Source: Bromus sterilis (lineage: Eukaryota > Streptophyta > Magnoliopsida > Poales > Poaceae). Taken from it: a stretch of 64,000 nucleotides of DNA. The stretch spans positions 222,979,770 through 223,043,769 of the forward strand of contig OX465595.1 of the NCBI GenBank assembly GCA_950022295.1. The letters are read 5' to 3'. Position 1 is the first letter of the stretch. Each line of letters starts with the position of its first letter. Positions 62,983 through 64,000 of this stretch are shown piece after piece. The notes below the pieces were generated by a model. It ran no database searches. It worked only from the letters and a program-made list of their open reading frames with translations, and was not told the DNA's origin. The translations under genes were made by a program, and so were the position numbers.

Positions 62983-63880
62983 GATATGGTCATTTATATC
63001 CTCGGCAGAGTTTCTTCCTCCGTATTCATCATTTGGTGGCAGTGTAATTTTTTTCTCTTTTCATCTTGAATACTTGTTCATTGTTTTGTTGTTGCATAAG
63101 GTAGCTATGGAGTCTTGAATGTGAGGTTGTAGCCGCCTATATGTAATGTGTCAAGGGGTCTAAACCAGTTTTCCAGAGATGTGGCAGCATATATGTTTTT
63201 GTTTGGTGTGTCTTCGAATAGGGAATAGGCTGGTTTGCCGTGTTGTTCATACCTACTGTATATTACAAAAGGAGTAGATGATAAAATGAGAATCGTGCTT
63301 GAATGCAATTTTTAGTTGATTTATGTTGCTTGTCTATTTGTATCTATGACTGTTGTGATGCCATGCTAGTGGGCAAGCTGTTGACGAGCTGAGTGCCACT
63401 CTGTTCCATGTTAATCTTGGAGCCAGGTTGGACTTGATCAACAATATCAGCAGTCCGCACAAGCCATATAAAAGTTCATGTACATGAACCTATGATTGAT
63501 TTGCAGACTTGTGCTGGACAAGCTTTCAAAGTTGTCTACATTAGCATGTCTTGGTTACATGTTATCATGTCCTGGAACAGGCTCGCTGCACTTCATACAT
63601 AAAGCACAACCGAACAAAGGTCGAACGATACAAGGTGACGAGATACCCCTCATATAATGCCGCTCTTAAATTGAAGAGATACCCCTCGTATAATGCCGAC
63701 CTTAGGATACTCGAATCACAGATATGCTGTCGTCACCACCACCACTCACACCCCGCCTTCGAATGCCAACCGCCATCACCCATACTGTTGCGGTCAATCA
63801 TCGACCAGTGCAACCATCGAGCGACGATTGAACAAAATCAAGCAAGGGAAGACATGGCCCATCTTTTGCTCGATGGATCT
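62983..63880 (+). other. 3' UTR and downstream flank of the REN1-like gene
   Basis: The sequence after the stop codon is AT rich with GT-rich stretches near 63290-63350. I cannot fix the poly(A) site; AATAAA is not obvious, but ATAAAATGAG at about 63281 is a near match. A doubled motif GAGATACCCCTCATATAATG lies at 63640 and 63679. No other gene is seen. Confidence 0.45.
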
Positions 63881-64000
63881 GAAAGGGCATTCATACTTTT
63901 AAGCATATTTTGATGTTGATGACAATATACATATAGGGTATTAATTATATTTGCTAAGTGTATACATAAGAGACTAGTCCTTTTGACATCATCGTGCATG
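63880..64000 (+). mobile_element. Possible start of another LTR at the window edge
   Basis: TGAAAGGGCATTCATACTTT followed by TTGATGTTGATGACAATATA resembles the start of SIRE/Maximus-type LTRs, in which TGAAAGTGCA is followed by TTGATGACAA. The rest is outside the window. Confidence 0.3.

Overview
The window is nuclear DNA of a grass, most likely a Triticeae species (wheat, Aegilops, rye or barley). The evidence is one plant gene with many GT-AG introns, Stowaway MITEs with the grass-type CTCCCTCC ends, a SIRE/Maximus-type Copia LTR, very long LTRs of the large-retrotransposon-derivative kind, and nested LTR elements. There is no bacterial-type gene organisation. Family names of elements are from memory and were not checked against a database. 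The only host gene I can support is a PH-RhoGAP of the REN1 family (ROP GTPase-activating protein). I could rebuild it completely: 22 coding exons, all introns GT-AG, all phases consistent, 875 codons plus a TAG stop, from 15572 to 62982 on the + strand. It has an N-terminal PH domain, a RhoGAP domain with its arginine finger, an acidic low-complexity linker, a coiled coil and a conserved C-terminal segment. Its 2.63 kb of coding sequence is spread over 47.4 kb because the introns are full of transposons; the exons show no damage. Layout: 1-3812 is the 3' part of a SIRE/Maximus-like Copia (env-like ORF open from base 1, then the 3' LTR). 3813 to about 9000 is part of a Gypsy element with an antisense multi-exon ORF (decayed) and a truncated 3' LTR. 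About 9000-12814 is a long non-coding LTR. 12815-12940 is a small MITE-like element. 13040-15209 is a deleted MULE ending just upstream of the gene's leader. 15210-15571 is the leader with one uORF. Introns: intron 5 has a MITE-like element; intron 10 has LTR fragments; intron 11 (12.1 kb) has a MITE split by an RTE-type LINE, a complete Copia with identical LTRs and an uninterrupted 1476-codon polyprotein, and Helitron-like and repeat sequence. Intron 12 (11.6 kb) has an old Copia with very short LTRs, itself interrupted by another Copia and by a deleted Gypsy. Intron 15 has a 1.03 kb solo LTR; intron 17 a 3.6 kb solo LTR homologous to the upstream 9-12.8 kb LTR but inverted; intron 19 a full-length decayed Gypsy and an RTE fragment; intron 20 a DNA element; intron 21 a Stowaway hairpin. 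How the parts interact: the PH and GAP domains are finished by the end of exon 12, exactly where the 11.6 kb intron begins, and the coiled-coil part lies behind it. Sense-oriented LTRs in introns 12 and 19 bring foreign polyadenylation and termination signals, so full-length transcript depends on reading through this sequence. I found no undescribed defence or metabolic system. The most notable items are the apparently intact young Copia inside intron 11, the dated stack of insertions, a snRNA-type USE-TATA promoter match in intron 11, and the possible truncated GAP isoform from intron 12.
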